Origin: Thermoflexus hugenholtzii JAD2
GTDB taxonomy: Bacteria > Chloroflexota > Chloroflexia > Chloroflexales > Roseiflexaceae
DNA: 64,000 bases
NCBI GenBank assembly: GCA_945881915.1
Contig: CAMCVW010000009.1
Span: forward strand, 20,571-84,570
Direction of reading: 5' to 3'
Shown here: positions 63,435 to 64,000 of the stretch, piece by piece
Position numbering within the stretch: the stretch's first letter is position 1
Layout: the number at the start of each line of letters is the position of its first letter
The notes under the pieces: generated by a model
Database searches by the model: none
Seen by the model: the letters and a program-made list of their open reading frames with translations, nothing else
Told to the model about the DNA's origin: nothing
Translations under genes and position numbers: made by a program

Positions 63435-64000
63435 ATGCGGGTATCGGTCAATCGACCATTTGCGATTATTATCCTCCTTGCGGTATGTGTGACCCTCACA
63501 TTCATCGGGCAGACGATGCCCTATCCGGTACTGGCGCCGTGGCTGCAGGAGCAGGGCATTGGGTTGGGTTCGTTGGGCTGGTTGAGTTTTGCATTTTCGT
63601 TGGGTAACCTCCTCGGCGCACCGGTCGCTGGTGGGCTCGTCGACCGCTGGGGGCGTCGACCAATGCTGCTCATCGGATTGGCAACCATCGTTGTGACCAA
63701 CGCTGTAGTCCCGTTGTTTGAATCATTCAATGCATTCGTCATTCTGCGCTTTTTATTGGGGTTGGGCAATGCAGGTACCATGCCGGCGGCCATCGCCATT
63801 GCTGCCGACATATCGCCCGAACAGCATCGGGCGCGTTGGATTGGTTTGGTCACGGGTGGCATCAGTGTCGGTCTCATCATTGGGCCGACGGTGGGCGGCA
63901 TCCTCTACGACGCGGCAGGATTTGCAACGCCGTTCTATGTTTCGGCACTGATGGCGTTTTTGGCGTTCGGGCTCGTGGTCTTGATGGTTCCCGAGACACG
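63435..64000 (+). CDS. Major facilitator superfamily transporter (3' end beyond window)
   Basis: 188 codons are visible from the ATG at 63435 and the frame is open at the window edge. It has the MFS motif A AGGLVDRWGRRPMLLIG between the second and third membrane segments and a GXXXG-rich helix 5 region (TGGISVGLIIGPTVGGIL), the pattern of drug-efflux-type MFS proteins. Five to six membrane segments are present so far, so about half the protein is missing. The start follows AAGAGAAGAGCGCG. Substrate unknown. Confidence 0.9.
   Translation, partial: MRVSVNRPFAIIILLAVCVTLTFIGQTMPYPVLAPWLQEQGIGLGSLGWLSFAFSLGNLLGAPVAGGLVDRWGRRPMLLIGLATIVVTNAVVPLFESFNAFVILRFLLGLGNAGTMPAAIAIAADISPEQHRARWIGLVTGGISVGLIIGPTVGGILYDAAGFATPFYVSALMAFLAFGLVVLMVPET

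Overview
This window is a gene-dense, chromosomal bacterial segment of moderately high G+C content. It holds about 53 protein genes on both strands and no rRNA, tRNA, CRISPR array, transposase or phage module that I can see. The best taxonomic guess is a member of the Chloroflexota, probably class Chloroflexia. This is an inference from a mevalonate-pathway decarboxylase of the Roseiflexus-like kind, TopA with three zinc fingers and an Ala/Lys/Thr tail, several GT-C membrane glycosyltransferases, and Thr/Pro-rich lipoproteins. No marker gene in the window proves it.

Layout. 1-9135: a truncated histone-deacetylase-fold hydrolase, then rarA, a mannonate-oxidoreductase-like SDR and a LarA-type nickel racemase homologue; a SulP anion transporter; a FAD amine oxidase; and an ECF sigma factor divergent from a site-2 protease. 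9165-12307: tpiA and lon. 12518-14641: an isolated, AT-rich RCC1-repeat Tat lipoprotein between two terminators. 14699-24864: a PspC protein, then a leftward operon with two GT-C membrane proteins, a secreted alpha/beta hydrolase, an M1 peptidase and an aldehyde dehydrogenase. 25536-32540: topA, a ComEA-like protein, pyruvate kinase and two exported proteins. 32636-35709: a coupled glucosaminidase/eIF2B-like pair, divergent from an HtrA-type protease.

35813-40519: an FGGY kinase, a DsbA-fold protein, a GNAT acyltransferase next to an N-succinylamino-acid racemase/OSBS-type enolase, and a small P-loop kinase. 40520-40998 has no convincing gene. It carries a roughly 118-bp direct repeat in two copies, each ending in an identical G+C-rich hairpin plus T run. 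40999-46723: seven tightly packed leftward genes (GH172, TIM-barrel epimerase, alpha/beta hydrolase, Fur-family regulator, monomeric sarcosine oxidase, D-lyxose isomerase, FAH-family dehydratase) that look like one catabolic operon. 46861-49269: a large lipoprotein with a possible Cys-His catalytic domain and a long low-complexity tail. 49481-53975: a copper operon (csoR, copZ, copA, an APH-like kinase, a DUF305 lipoprotein) with a visible CsoR-type operator.

54322-64000: an SDR, a DHA2 drug exporter behind a perfect 28-bp palindrome, a phosphodiesterase-type hydrolase, a mevalonate-pathway decarboxylase with SIS and M42 genes, a small lipoprotein, a YvcK/CofD protein, a nitroreductase carrying the complete iodotyrosine-deiodinase triad, and a truncated MFS transporter. 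The items most worth following are the seven-gene operon, the repeat pair at 40.7-41.0 kb, the GNAT-racemase pair, the 28-bp palindrome, the foreign-looking RCC1 lipoprotein and the deiodinase-like enzyme.
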